In this document: one piece after another, positions 46,541-58,144 of the stretch
Layout: each line of letters starts with the position of its first letter
Position numbering within the stretch: position 1 is the first letter of the stretch
NCBI GenBank assembly: GCA_003255065.1
Contig: QAOA01004360.1
Span: forward strand, 51,183-115,182
Direction of reading: 5' to 3'
DNA: 64,000 nucleotides
Source of the DNA: Cercis canadensis
Lineage: Eukaryota > Streptophyta > Magnoliopsida > Fabales > Fabaceae
Notes under the pieces: generated by a model
Seen by the model: the letters and a program-made list of their open reading frames with translations, nothing else
The model's database searches: none
Told to the model about the DNA's origin: nothing
Position numbers and translations under genes: made by a program

Positions 46541-48190
46541 TTCGTTTTTTTTATTGGTTACAAAAGAGAAAAAACAAAAAGACAACCTAGGAAAATCTAC
46601 ACCCAATTGATCTGCCAAAAGTGTCAAAGAGAGATATGTAGGTGGGTTCTCATAGACTTCCCAACCTTCATGCCCTCTTGCTCCTAATTTTGCCATCAAA
46701 TTTGTTCTTTGGTTTGCCTCCCTCAGTATATGAGACACAAAGACCGACTAATCTCTCTTGAGAATGCTTCAAATATCACTAATGATACCCCTATAGCTAT
46801 GGTATCTAATATCAGTAGGGTTTATTAGATTAGTAGTTTCTTGTGAGTCTGTTTCCTATATGAGCTGCAAAATACCTTCTTCCCAGAAAAAATTAAGTCC
46901 ATTCCTTAGAGCAGTAAGCTCAGCTTTAAGATTGGTGCCAATGCCTATGAACCCATGAAAACCCCCATGCCACTATCCTTGGCTATATCAAATGATAACC
47001 AAAACCAGCTCTACCTGGGTTCCTGAAGCTGCTGCCATCAACATTAAGTTTCATTATATCGGTTGTCGGAGTTTACCAATGAACCCATCGCACCACTATG
47101 TTACTAGCGGTAGTGTCAATATAAAATACTTTCTTATAGGTATGGGCTATCGCCTTTACCTTGCTCAATGTAAGCATCAAAGGAGTATCCCTTCCCTCTA
47201 TAACATTCTCATTACGTGCTCTCCAGATTCACCAAATAGCACAGTAGAAAAGAGTAAGATAGTATGATATGTGACCTCTTACTTGGCCATGAGTAGAGAT
47301 CCACATATATAATTTTAGATCCCATAAATCATCTGCTACACCAAACCCCAAACACATTCATGTTGGATAAAATCCTAGTGGACTAACATAGTCAATTATC
47401 TTTTATATAAAACTCAAATTAATAAGTGTCAAATATTATTAGAGCATATTATAACCCATTATGATCATGTTATTGGGCTTTATGGGGAATTAAATCCTAC
47501 ATGGAGTATGTGAGTTGTAGACCTTGAGTATGGGCTAACCATAATTGGTAGGTTAACCCATATAGAAAACACAAGGAGATCCCTCTGCTCTCTACCTATA
47601 TGTAGTGTGACTGCTCCATTGAGGTTACACGTTCAATTGCATCTAGAGTAAGAGAACAATATCTCTTTTACACACACTATGCTTGCTTGGAGTTCTTCTT
47701 TGTAGGAATGGATTCTTATATCTACATCAAGTATTCCTTCAACTATGACTTTGTATATTATAGAGACAACATGCTATAGATTAGATTAATAAATCTAAGA
47801 ATTTCCTTTAGTTAACACTTGTCGAGCTCTAGTGCAGTCACAAAGGCAATGAAGAATGCTTTCACTCCCATTCATACATATGTTACACGCAAGACTTAGA
47901 GCAAAGTGTTTTCGACATCGAAACACATTTGTGGGAATGGACTCATGGATCACTAGCCAGATGAAGAGTTTAATTTTCTCCGGTAACCCAAGCTTCCAAA
48001 CCCAATTCCACCTTTGTGTATCTATGTGAGTAACATCATCAGCTAGTAACCACTCATAATGTGCCCTCACTGTGTACAAATCATCTATATCATTTCCCCA
48101 AGTGATGCTGTCCTTAATTCCACCATACTCAGCAAGAGGAACACTAAGAATTTTCTCCTTTACCACTTGATGCATCCTACCATCCAAAAG
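46541..48190 (-). pseudogene. LINE ORF2 tail, minus strand (zf-RVT and RNase H)
   Basis: On the minus strand: the zinc-binding region at 48187-47800 (WNWVWKLGLPEKIKLFIWLV, CNICMNGSESILHCLCDC), then after an interruption the RNase H part at about 47350-46541 (MKLNVDGSSFRNPGRAGFG, later HILREANQRTNLMAKLG) and an A-rich end near 46541-46552. Several stops and shifts are present. A sequence of about 410 bp (47362-47771) splits it. This is debris of a LINE distinct from the element at 40-46 kb. Confidence 0.8.
47362..47771. mobile_element. Possible solo LTR inside LINE fragment
   Basis: The interruption begins tgttggataaaatcc and ends gagacaaca, giving TG...CA-like ends on either strand, and it separates two parts of one LINE protein. 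No 5-bp TSD was found, so assignment as an LTR is tentative. Confidence 0.35.
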
Positions 48191-48289
48191 ATGCTAATCT
48201 CTTGTTATGAAGTCCTTTACCCATCACACGTTTATATAGGAATCTGTTATAAGTCGATTATGACCATTAACTAACTAATAACTAATTTC

Positions 48290-48650
48290 TAAGACACAAC
48301 CGCCTCTCATGACATGGCCGTGTTTGAGGTCGTGTCGCTCTAATGACATGGTCGTGTTTGAGCCATGTCTGATGCTCCAAAACTTCACTTGACATGCCCA
48401 TGTCATGCCCGTGTCTGTAGTCCCGAGACTCATTCCAGATCCCACCGCAAACATGGCCATGTTTGCTGAACACGCCCCGTGTTTTGAATGCACACGCCTG
48501 TGTCTGAACTCTTGAGACTCACTTCCAGTGAACACGCCTAAACTCACAAGTGAACACGTCCTGTGTCTTCAGTCCTGAGACTAACTTAAGTGACACGGTC
48601 TACTCCATAAGTGAACACGGCCGTGTCTCCAGCCCGTGTTAGGCCTACTT
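48290..48650. repeat. cacggccgtg-type palindrome-rich region
   Basis: About a dozen short words of the form gacatggccgtg, acatggccatg, aacacggccgtg and cacgcctgtg occur here with gactca/ccgagactca spacers. The perfect palindrome acacggccgtgt is at about 48615-48626. It is much more GC-rich than its surroundings, ends just before the Athila LTR, and holds no stable coding frame. Possibly LTR or UTR debris of another retroelement. Confidence 0.6.
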
Positions 48651-48670
48651 AAGGGCTGATCATCACATTT

Positions 48671-50090
48671 TGTTGTAAAAATTCCAACGCAAGTGTACGT
48701 TGTCGTTTGCAAGTAATAAAATGAGATTAATTTATCGTTCCCACGAGGACTAATGTACCAACTACCGAAATAGGGTTAACCTTAATTTTATCTAATCAAT
48801 CGATAAGAAGATATTTCAATGAAACAACTAAAAATAGAATGAAAACAATGTAAACCAGAAAAATAGCAAATTAAACCAGAAAAATTATAGATTCAGCAAG
48901 AGAGAAGCACCTAGGGTTCCGACTTCACCATAATTACTCCCAGCTTTCATTCCATATTCCATTAACTCCAATTTATCTTCCTATTTGCTAATCAAGATTC
49001 CCTAATTTATTCACTAGCCTCTCCCAAGGTCTAGTGTAAGTATTCCTTAATTACTAACCCTGTATATCCCTATACGAGTTACAATAATTACGAATTCATT
49101 TAGTTTTGTGGATCTTTTTGACTGATTACATAAGCCATGGAGGTATATTCCTATCCTCCATGTAACTCATGGCATTTACCCCAAGGAACTTGACACACAA
49201 CTCTCCTTCCGGTCTCATTGTGATTAACAATTCATCTAATTATTGGCCAGACAATCAGAAGCATTAAGAGAAGAGATAAACGCTCAAATTTAAGAGATAA
49301 ATAATGGAATTAACTTCATATGAAACTACAGCTGGTCCTAATTAGGCTACATCGTACCCTAGATAAGAGAATTAGTTCATACTAGATGAAGAGAACAAGA
49401 AAGAATAAAATTGAGACATGATTCAAAGGTAAAAGAGGAAAAACTCTGGTTTGAAGGTCGAATTAGCCTTGCATCTCCTCCCTTCAATCCTTCCTTTGCC
49501 TCCTTTGTGCCTCCAAGAGTGTCTAAGAATGAACCCCCTTCTAAATCCCTAGTCTCCTATTTATATCCCTCACTCTAAAGCCCTAAAACCCATGAGAAAA
49601 TAAGCCACGTCTGCAAAATTAACTTCGAGCGCCGCACCTCTGAAGTTTGGGCGCCGCACCTCTGAGCTGCTGGAAGAAATCTGGTTCTTGCCTTTTTCGG
49701 GCGCCGCACCTCTGTATTTTGAGGGGTGCGGCGCTGAGCTACTGTCCCAAAATCTGTATTTTTTCGCATGCGGGGGGTGCGGCGCTACTGTTCAAGGGGT
49801 GCACCCCTGAGTTGCTGGAAAATCTGGTTCTTGCCATTTTCGGGCGCCGCACCTCTGTATTTTGAGGGGTGCGGCGCTGGGCTGCTGCCAGATTCTCCCT
49901 TCTGATGCTTCTGAGCACCCAAGCTCTGACTTATGTCCTCAAACTCCTCAAAAGTCCTTGTTTCTTTGCTCAAGTCCATAGGATCTGCAATTTAACGTAA
50001 AAATCTCATTAAATAGCCATTTGATCTACAAGAACTACTCAATTATTTAAGCTAAGACACCTAAAAAGTGAGTGTAAAATTCACTCAACA
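48671..50090 (-). repeat. Athila 3' LTR
   Basis: 1420 bp, TG...CA ends (tgttgtaaaaattcc ... aattcactcaaca on the plus strand). It contains two 34-bp GC-rich inverted repeats (49701-49734 and 49844-49877) plus lone half-sites near 49629, 49651 and 49771. Confidence 0.93.
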
Positions 50091-50115
50091 AATACCTCCA
50101 AACTTAATACTTGCT
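50091..50115 (-). other. Athila polypurine tract region
   Basis: On the minus strand AAGTTTGGAGGTATT sits flush against the 3' LTR, where the plus-strand primer (PPT) is expected; such agtttgg-gg tracts are usual in Athila. Confidence 0.7.
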
Positions 50116-51619
50116 AGTCCTCGAGCAAGGAGAATAGCTTCTGATTTTTGAGCCACTCAAGAATGCTAACTTTTCTTACTCACCATACAGGCCTCAGAGG
50201 ATTCAGTCAACCACATTTCTTAGAAATGTTTCAAGATGCTACTTATGCCCTTTTTCACCCCAAAATTGATCTTGCTGCACTGAAAAGATCTGGGTGTGTG
50301 AAAATAAGCCTTGCCTACCCTACTAACTCAATTTAAATCAGATTATGCACACTTAAATCAATGTCAATTTCTAGTTTAAGTGCTTCGGAACCCCATATGC
50401 TTTGCTTTTCATGCCAATCTCCACTAATGTAAACTGAACACAAAACCAAGGATCAACAGGGCTTTAACAGGTTTTGTAATGTGAGGTTGGGCTAAGGGTA
50501 CGATAAAAGATCAGAAAATAAAATAGGGCTAAAACCACCTATCACACATAATCTGCTTTAGAGCATGTTTCAAAAGCGTCCTTCTTCTTCTCCCTCAATA
50601 CCCCCAAACTTGTTTTTCTTTTCAAATCCTTGTTGTGCCACTTTATCCACATTTCATACTTCAAATCATTCCTTTTTCTTTCAAACTTTTTGTTTTTTTT
50701 TAAAGCATTTTTCTTTTCTCCACCACTCTTCTTAACCTTTCTAGCTCTTGATGCACTTAAGACTGATTATGTGCTCTGGGTATAAGGTTCAAGTCACAGG
50801 GTCATGTAACAATGGCTAGGGTGTCAATACAGGTGACAATACAGGTGACAAAGAAAAGGTCACATTAAGCTCAACAAAGGGGGGTAAGCTAGGGATGACA
50901 TTTGATGCACAGGATTAGCTTAGAAAGGCTCAAACTTAACAAAGAATGCCTGAATCATATCCTTAATATTGCGCAGTCTAGGATTTCGCCTTGACTGGCA
51001 ATCAAGCAAGTTCTAGTGCTCATGAGTTCTTGAAATGACTTAGTTTACATAATCCTTTCTAAATCATGCCACATTCAAGCAGGCAAGGCTTAGTGCTCAA
51101 GGAAGCAGTGATATTCAAGCAACAAAAACAAACTTAGTTTACATAATCCTTTCTAAATCATGCCACATTCAAGCAGGTAAGGCTTAGTGCTCAAGGAAGC
51201 AGTGATATTCAAGCAACAAAAACAACATCTAGGATTTAACAGACATACACGAAGCATCTATCATATTTCTAGAGATGTGATCAACAGAAAACAATTTTAT
51301 CATAGGCCCAAGGTTTTCAGATTTTTTTTTTTAAGAGAATGAGATAAATAGATTAACCTCCTAAAATCAGAAAATAACATGCATAAATAAACATTCTAAA
51401 TGCCCTAAGGTCTAAAGGGATAAAAATCCCACTACCCCCAAACTTAAATTTCAACATTGTCCCCAATGTTCAAAATACTAAAAAAGAAGGTGAGTGAGAC
51501 TTCCCTGAGGTAGCGGTGGGTCATATGACATGGTCGCCGTCCTCCTCCGCAGCTGGAGGTGCTGGATCGGCTGGCATGGTGGGTATGGTCCCAGGGGCGA
51601 GTGTGCACTGGCTCAGGAG
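50116..51619 (-). other. Athila 3' internal non-coding region
   Basis: No gene is supported. It contains a 94-bp tandem duplication (51038-51131 and 51132-51225, starting acttagtttacataatcc) and T-rich tracts. Confidence 0.7.
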
Positions 51620-52631
51620 CTAGTTCAGGGCATTAGTCTGAGATTGCATGATATGGTCCACCCTGCTTTGGAAGAATTGCTGTTGGGTGAGGGCGTCTTG
51701 CATGGCACCAAGGGTGGAGTGGATGCCACGTATGTCCTCCTCAATTCTATCAAACCTCTCAGTGGCCGATAGAGGTCGGCGGGACTGAGAGGGTTGTGAG
51801 GATCTGACTGGGTCTGTGTCAGCCTGCCTCCAACTCTTGAAGGCATACAAAGTGTTGTCGTCAAGGGAACGGTGGGGAAAATTGAGCTCTTCATCCGCGC
51901 TCCAAGCCACTCCAGCATTTTTGCACATGTGAGTGATCAAAGAAGGATAGGGTAACCCGCCTATTGTGGCACCACGGAGAATGTCGAGGAAGTTCTTGTG
52001 AATGATGCGACCCACGTCCAGGGGGAGCTCAGCCATGATGGCGTAGAGGAGGAGTGACGACATCACTGAGGTGGGTGATAGGGAGGAGTTTTGCAGCGAG
52101 GAAATGCAGCCATGCCTTCTCGGTAGTGTCGAGGGCATCTTTCAGGAGATAGATGTATCGGTCTTTGGACATCTTCCAAACAGTGCCCAGTCGACAAAGG
52201 AGCTATGTAATGGCATCCATGTCACACTCGTCCGCTTCAGTAAGGGTCTGGTACGCGTCATCCTGGACTGTGGGGAGCTGATAGAATCGGTTGATGGCGC
52301 TCCGACTAAAAGGGACGAGCTTGCCGCGAACAAACACCTTGTCGTTGGTACGCTCAGGGGCGTTGGCATAAAATTCTCGCACAACAGGCACCACTGCAGC
52401 TTCAGGTTGTTGGGCAAAGTGCGTCCAGCGTCTCTTAGCCAGGTGGCGGATAATATCAACATGGTCGCCCGAATGAGAGAGTTGGATGCCTCGTTCCGGG
52501 ACGATGGTGTGCTTGGCCACAGATACTTGGAACCGCTGGATTGCCTCGGGACTAACAAAGCGGCTTCTGTCATATGATGGTGGTGTCGAGGAAGTGGCAC
52601 CTCTTGTGGTTTTCTGTTTCTTTGATGACAT
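51620..52631 (-). pseudogene. Athila 3' ORF, plant 'transposon protein' domain
   Basis: Downstream of integrase, in the position where Athila elements carry an envelope-like ORF, the minus strand encodes SPEAIQRFQVSVAKHTIVPE, VREFYANAPERTNDKVFVRG and INRFYQLP, then after a TAG (52203-52205) and a shift near 52060 LLLYAIMAELPLDVGRIIHK and PSLITHMCKNAGV. It resembles the domain annotated as putative plant transposon protein (PF20167), whose function is unknown. No transmembrane segment or signal peptide is evident, so it is not a plausible envelope here. Confidence 0.75.
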
Positions 52632-52874
52632 TGTGCAATTTCTTGTAGCTTTAGGTAGAACCTTGATTGGCCGAAACTCGCAAAAGCCCCCTTTGTAATT
52701 CGAAAATAAAACTTGAAGTGAGTGTGAGAGTGAATGTGAGGAGATTTTGATGTGAAAACTAGTGGGTAATGGAAGGAAAGGGGCGAAATGGAGTGATGAG
52801 TGGGTGTATGTGTGAGTTAGAAAGGAATTTTACAATGGGTAGGTATGGGTGTGGAGCAAAATATGCGTAGAAAC

Positions 52875-52975
52875 AAGGAGAGAGAGAGAGAGGTGAAAGA
52901 GAGAGAGAGATATGCGTGAAAGAGAGAGAGAGAGAGAGATATGCGTGAGAGAGTGAGAGAGAGAGAGAGAGAGAT
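52875..52975. repeat. GA microsatellite
   Basis: Three ga/ag runs are separated by tatgcgtga words. The Ser/Leu-rich frame across it (52759-53142, minus) is low complexity, not a gene. Confidence 0.92.
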
Positions 52976-53133
52976 GTGTTCTTGAAGTGGGCAAGAATGG
53001 TTGCTTGTCCTTTCGAAATGCTTGGATGGTTCAATGGGGGAGTTTGGAGGTAGAGGAAGAAAAAGAGTTTAGATGGAATGGAGAAGGTGTGTGCGTGCGT
53101 GAGAAATTTAGGCGAAGGAAGTGACTTACTTGG

Positions 53134-53294
53134 GCGCCGCACCTCTTAGGAATGAGGGGTGCGGCGCTAGCTTGCTGCCTGGCGATGTGGAACTCGGGCG
53201 CCGCACCTCTGAGGAATGAGGGGTGCGGTGCTATCTTGCTGCCTGGTGATGTTATCTAGGGCGCCGCACCTCTGAAGATTGAGGGGTGCGGCGC
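53134..53294. repeat. Three 34-bp GC-rich hairpins in tandem
   Basis: Inverted repeats at 53134-53167, 53198-53231 and 53261-53294, spaced 63-64 bp apart. Each has a left arm gcgccgcacctct and a right arm aggggtgcggcgc around an 8-nt loop; the second has a T/G change in the last arm (gcggtgc). The spacers share cttgctgcctgg. The same hairpin occurs in the LTRs of this element. Confidence 0.93.
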
Positions 53295-53522
53295 TTGTCC
53301 TCTGCCCAATGGTTCTTTTTGTGTTCCAGGATTGCTTTAAAATGGTAGTACGCCTATCAAAACACCCAGAAACACTTATGAGTTAGAAATGCATGTGATA
53401 CCTCGCAAGACATGAACAACTAAACAAAAACAAAGAACTAAAAATCTAAAAACAAGAAAACTTGGGTTGCCTCCCAATTAGCACTAAATTTATAGTCTTT
53501 AGCTAGACTTTCTTAGAACGGT

Positions 53523-56500
53523 TCACTTGGGCTCTTCAAGGGTGATGGAAGATTTGGGAAAATCTTTCACACCATCAATGTAGCTCTTGAGTCGCTGACC
53601 ATTAACCTTGAACTTTCTGTCCATACTTTGAATTTCCACAGCTCCATGTGGGAATACTTGAACCACGGTAAAAGGGCCCGACCACCTAGATCTTAATTTT
53701 CCAGGGAAAAGCCTCAAACGAGAGTTGAAAAGAATGACTTGTTGACCTGGGGCAAAGTCACGCTGCACAATATGTTTGTCATGCCATTTCTTCGTCCGCT
53801 CTTTATAAAGTTTGGCGTTCTCATAAGCCCCTTGACGAAACTCATCCATTTCATTCAATTGAAGACAACGCTTTTCACCCGCAGCTTGAAGATCAAAGTT
53901 GAGCTTTTTGGTAGCCCAATAAGCATGATGTTCTAACTCAACAGGCAGATGGCAAGCCTTACCAAACACTAACCGGTATGGGGACATACCAATTGGAGTC
54001 TTAAAAGCCGTGCGATACGCCCAGAGTGCGTCATCAAGCTTTTTGGACCAATCTTTTCTGTTAGCATTAACTGTTTTTTCTAGGATCCACTTCAGCTCCT
54101 TATTTGAAATCTCCACTTGACCACTTGTTTGAGGATGATAAGGAGTGGTTACCTTATGCTTGACCCCATACTTGGCCAATAAAGTCTCGAACTGCTTATT
54201 GCAAAAATGCTTCCCCCCATCACTGATAATTGCTCTCGGGGTTCCGAACCGAGTAAAAATATGCTTGCGGAGAAAGTTCACTACTACGCGAGAGTCATTG
54301 GTAGGTAATGTGTTGTGAAAATTCCAACGCAAGTGTACGTTGTCGTTTGCAAGTAATAAATGGAACAACTAAAAATAGAATGAAAACAATGTAAACCAGA
54401 AAAAATAACAAATTAAACCAGAAAAATTATAGATTCAGCAAGAAAGAAGCACCTAGGGTTCCGACTTCACCATAATTACTCCCAGCTTTCATTCCATATT
54501 CCATTAACTCCAATTTATCTTCCTATTTGCTAATCAAGATTCCCTAATTTATTCACTAGCCTCTCCCAAGGTCTAGTGTAAATATCCCTTAACTACTAAC
54601 CCTGTATATCCCTATACGAGTTACAATAATTACGAATTCATTTAGTTTTGTGGATCTTTTTAACTGATTACATGAGCCATAGAGGTATATTCCTATCCTC
54701 CATGTAACTCATGGCATTTACCCCAAGGAACTTGACACACAACTCTCCTTCCGGTCTCATTGTGATTAACAATTCATCTAATTATTGGCCAGACAATCAG
54801 AAGCATTAAAAGAAGAGATAAACGCTCAAATTGAAGAGAAAAATAATGGAATTAACTTCATATGAAACTACAGCTGGTCCTAATTAGGCTACATCGTACC
54901 CTAGATAAGAGAATTAGTTCATACTAGATGAAGAGAACAAGAAAGAATAAAATTGAGACATGATTCAAAGGTAAAAGAGGAAAAAACTCTGGTTTGAAGG
55001 TCGAATCAGCCTTGCATCTCCTCCCTTCAATCCTTTCTTTGCCTCCTTTGTGCCTCCAAGAGTGTCTAAGAACCAACCCCTCTCTAATTCCCTAGTTTCC
55101 TATTTATATCTCTCACTCTAAAGCCCTAAAACCCATGAGAAAATAAGCCACGTCTGCAAAATTAACTTCTGGCGCCGCACCTCTGAAGTTTGGGCGCCGC
55201 ACCTCTGAGCTGCTGGAAAATCTGGTTCTTGCCATTTTTCGGGCGCCGCACCTCTATATTTTGAGGGGTGCGGCGCTGAGCTGCTGCCAGAGTCTCCTTT
55301 CTGATGCTTCTGAGCACCCAAGCTTTGGTTTATGTCCTCAAACTCCTCAAAAGTCTTTGTTTCTTTGCTCAAGTCCATAAGATCTGCAATTTAACATAAA
55401 ATTCTCATTAAATAGCCATTTGATCTACAAGAACTACTCAATTGTTTAAGCTAGGACACCTAAAAAGTGAGTGTAAAATTCACTCAACATAATGCAGCAG
55501 CCTCAACCCATTTGGAGACGTAGTCAACCGCTACTAGGATGTATTGGTTATTAAAAGAGGATGGGAAGGGTCCCATGAAATCGATGCCCCATACATCGAA
55601 AAGTTCTACTTCCAGGATAGTGGTCAAGGGCATTTCATGATGGTTGGAAATATTCCCCGTCCGTTGGCATCTGTCACAAGAGGATACAAAGGTATGAGCA
55701 TCTTTGAATAAAGTGGGCCAGTAAAAGCCCGACTGAAGAACTTTGGCAGCAGTACGATTAGCTCCAAAATGACCCCCATACTCGGAAGAATGACAATGAT
55801 GAAGAATGTGATCTATCTCCGCTTCAGGGACACACTTTCTGATGATCTGATCAGAACAATGTTTGTAGAGAAACGGGTCATCCCATAAATAATGCTTCAC
55901 ATCAGAGTAAAACTTCTTCCGCTAGTGACTCGTCTACTCTGGTGGAAGTGTCTTGGTTGCTAGAAAGTTTGCAAAATCTGCAAACCAAGGGGATTGTCCA
56001 ACTTGGATACGATAGAGTTGCTCATCAGGGAATGCATCATCGATTTGGGGAGGGGAAGGTGCCTGCTGCTCATGTGGTTCTAACCGAGACAAGTGATCCG
56101 CCACCACATTCTCTTTGCCTCTTTTATCTTTAATTTCAAGGTCAAACTCCTGAAGTAGAAGTACCCATCGAATGAGCCTGGGTTTTGCATCTTTCTTCTC
56201 AATCAAGTACTTAATAGCCGAGTGGTCAGTAAAAACTATCGTTTTGGTGCCAATCAAGTACGGCCTGAATTTATCAAAGGCAAAGACCACAACCAGGAGC
56301 TCCTTTTCAGTGGTGGCATAGTTCATTTGTGCAGGATTCAAAGTTCGACTCGCATAGTAGATGGCATGAAAATGCTTATCCCGACTCTGTCCCAAAACAG
56401 CCCCGATGGCGAAATCACTGGCATCGCACATCAACTCAAAAGGAAGATCCCAATCCGGAGTGACAATAATGGGAGCAAAGACTAAGGCTTTTTTCAGAAC

Positions 56501-58144
56501 CTCAAATGCCACTAAGCAATCTGCATCAAATAGGAAGGGAACCTCCTTAAGAAGTAAATTACACAGGGGTTTTGTGATCTTGGAGAAATCCTTAATAAAC
56601 CGCCTGTAAAACCCAGCATGGCCCAGAAAACTGCGCACACCTTTGACCGAGGTAGGAGGAGGTAATTTTTCAATGGTGGCAATCTTCGCTCGATCCACTT
56701 CGACACCAGCAGCAGAGACTTTGTAGCCCAAGACGATGCCTTATGTCACCATGAAGTGACATTTTTCCCAGTTTAGCACCAAATTTGTTTCCTCACACCT
56801 TTGGAGAACAGATGAGAGGTTGGCCAGGCAAGTGTCGAAAGACTCCCCAAAGACGGAGAAATCATCCATGAAAACCTCGATGAAGCGCTCCACCATATCA
56901 AAAAATATTGCCATCATACACTGCTGAAAAGTAGCCGGTGCGTTGCATAACCCAAAAGGCATGCGCCGGAAAGCGAAAGTACCATACAGGCAGGTGAAGG
57001 TAGTCTTCTCTTGGTCTTCAGGTGTGATGGAGATCTGATTATAGCCCGAATACCCATCCAAGAAGCAATAGTAAGGATGCCTAGCTAGCCGGTCGAGCAT
57101 CTGATCGATGAAAGGAAGAGGAAAATGGTCCTTTCAAGTGGCTGTGTTGAGTTTCCTGTAGTCGATACATACTCGCCACCCTGTCACAGTCCTCGTGGGG
57201 ATTAACTCATCCTTCTCATTTTTTATCACTGTCATCCCACCTTTCTTAGGAACCACTTGCACTGGACTGACCCACGCACTGTCGGAGATAGGATAGATGA
57301 TCCCTGCGTCCAGAAGCTTCAGTACCTCTGCTCTCACTACCTCTTTCATGTTAGGGTTCAATCGGCGTTGGTGTTCCATAGACGGTCGGTAGCTATCCTC
57401 CATCAGAATCTTGTGCATGCACAAGGAAGGGCTTATACCTCTGATATCAGCAATGGACCACCCGATGGCGGTCTTGTGCTCCCGAAGCACTCGCAGTAAC
57501 TTATCTTCCTGATCGGTCGTCAAAGAAGCAGAAAGAATGACTGGTAGAGTAGATGAGTCCCCCAGAAATCCATACTTCAGATGCCCAGGTAACTGTTTGA
57601 GCTCTAAGGTCGGTGGCTTGTGAATAGATGGCACTGGTCTACTGGCCCCTTTTCCTAACTCTTCAAAGGGACGGTGGATAAAAATAGGAGCGGTGGCCTC
57701 AAGTTGACTCACAACCGCTCGAATCTGTGGATCATCATGAGGAGAACTCCCAAGCAAGCATGCCTCAAGCGGTTCTATAGGACTTGTCGCTTTAACAAAA
57801 TCTCTGGTGCACTCATCAATGGTGTCAAGTCTGAAGCAACTATCACCATCCAAGGGGTACTTCATGGCTTTGAAGACATTAAATGCTACTTCCTCATCTT
57901 GTACCCGCAAAATTAACTGTCCTTTTTGCACGTCAATCAGAGTCCTCCCAGTAGCTAAGAATGGTCGACAAAGAATAATTGGGATTTCTTGGTCTTCCTC
58001 CATGTCCAGAACAATAAAGTCAGCAAGGAAGATGAACTTATCCACCTTGACTAGCACATCTTCAATGATACCCCTGGGGTATTTGATTGACCGGTCAGCT
58101 AACTGCAATGAGACTGTCGTAGGTTTCGCTTCTCCAAGACCCAA
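53523..58144 (-). pseudogene. Athila pol: PR end-RT-RNase H-integrase
   Basis: RT starts in 57134-58144 (GIIYPISDSAWVSPVQVVPK, VCIDYRKLN) and continues at 56741-57100 (CFLDGYSGYNQI, PFGLCNAPATFQ, catalytic FMDDFSVFG). RNase H follows in 55934-56731 (CDASDFAIGAVLGQ, TTEKELLVVVFA, FTDHSAIKYL). Integrase in 55484-55900 has the HHCC motif ([11 protein letters not shown] ... CDRCQ) and [10 protein letters not shown]; after a nested LTR it resumes at about 54310-53523 ([20 protein letters not shown], then a C-terminal [16 protein letters not shown]). Stops: TGA 57134-57136, one at 56741-56743, and two TAGs near 55922-55936. It is a polyprotein for reverse transcription and integration, inactive here. 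Confidence 0.93.
54311..55489 (-). mobile_element. Nested Athila solo LTR in integrase, TSD TAATG
   Basis: 1179 bp, from tgttgtgaaaattcc to aattcactcaaca, the same LTR family as the host element. A perfect taatg is found at 54306-54310 and 55490-55494. Removing it joins integrase residues WVEAAAL to PTNDSRVVV in frame. Relative to the other LTRs it lacks about 120 bp after aagtaataaa (54360). One hairpin is at 55243-55276. Confidence 0.95.

Noticed and set aside
46992..47267. Plus-strand 91-residue frame
   Set aside because: Antisense shadow of LINE RNase H coding on the minus strand.
49575..49979. Minus-strand frames with repeating RRCGAQTSEVRR-like words in the LTRs (also near 55.2 and 61.2 kb)
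   Set aside because: They are translations of the GC hairpin repeats, differ in frame between LTR copies and have no start or domain support.
52759..53142. Ser/Leu-rich 127-residue frame
   Set aside because: It translates the GA microsatellite; low complexity only.
54311..55489. Reading the middle LTR as the true 3' LTR of a shorter Athila element
   Set aside because: Integrase continues in frame beyond it and a TAATG duplication flanks it, so it is a nested solo LTR.
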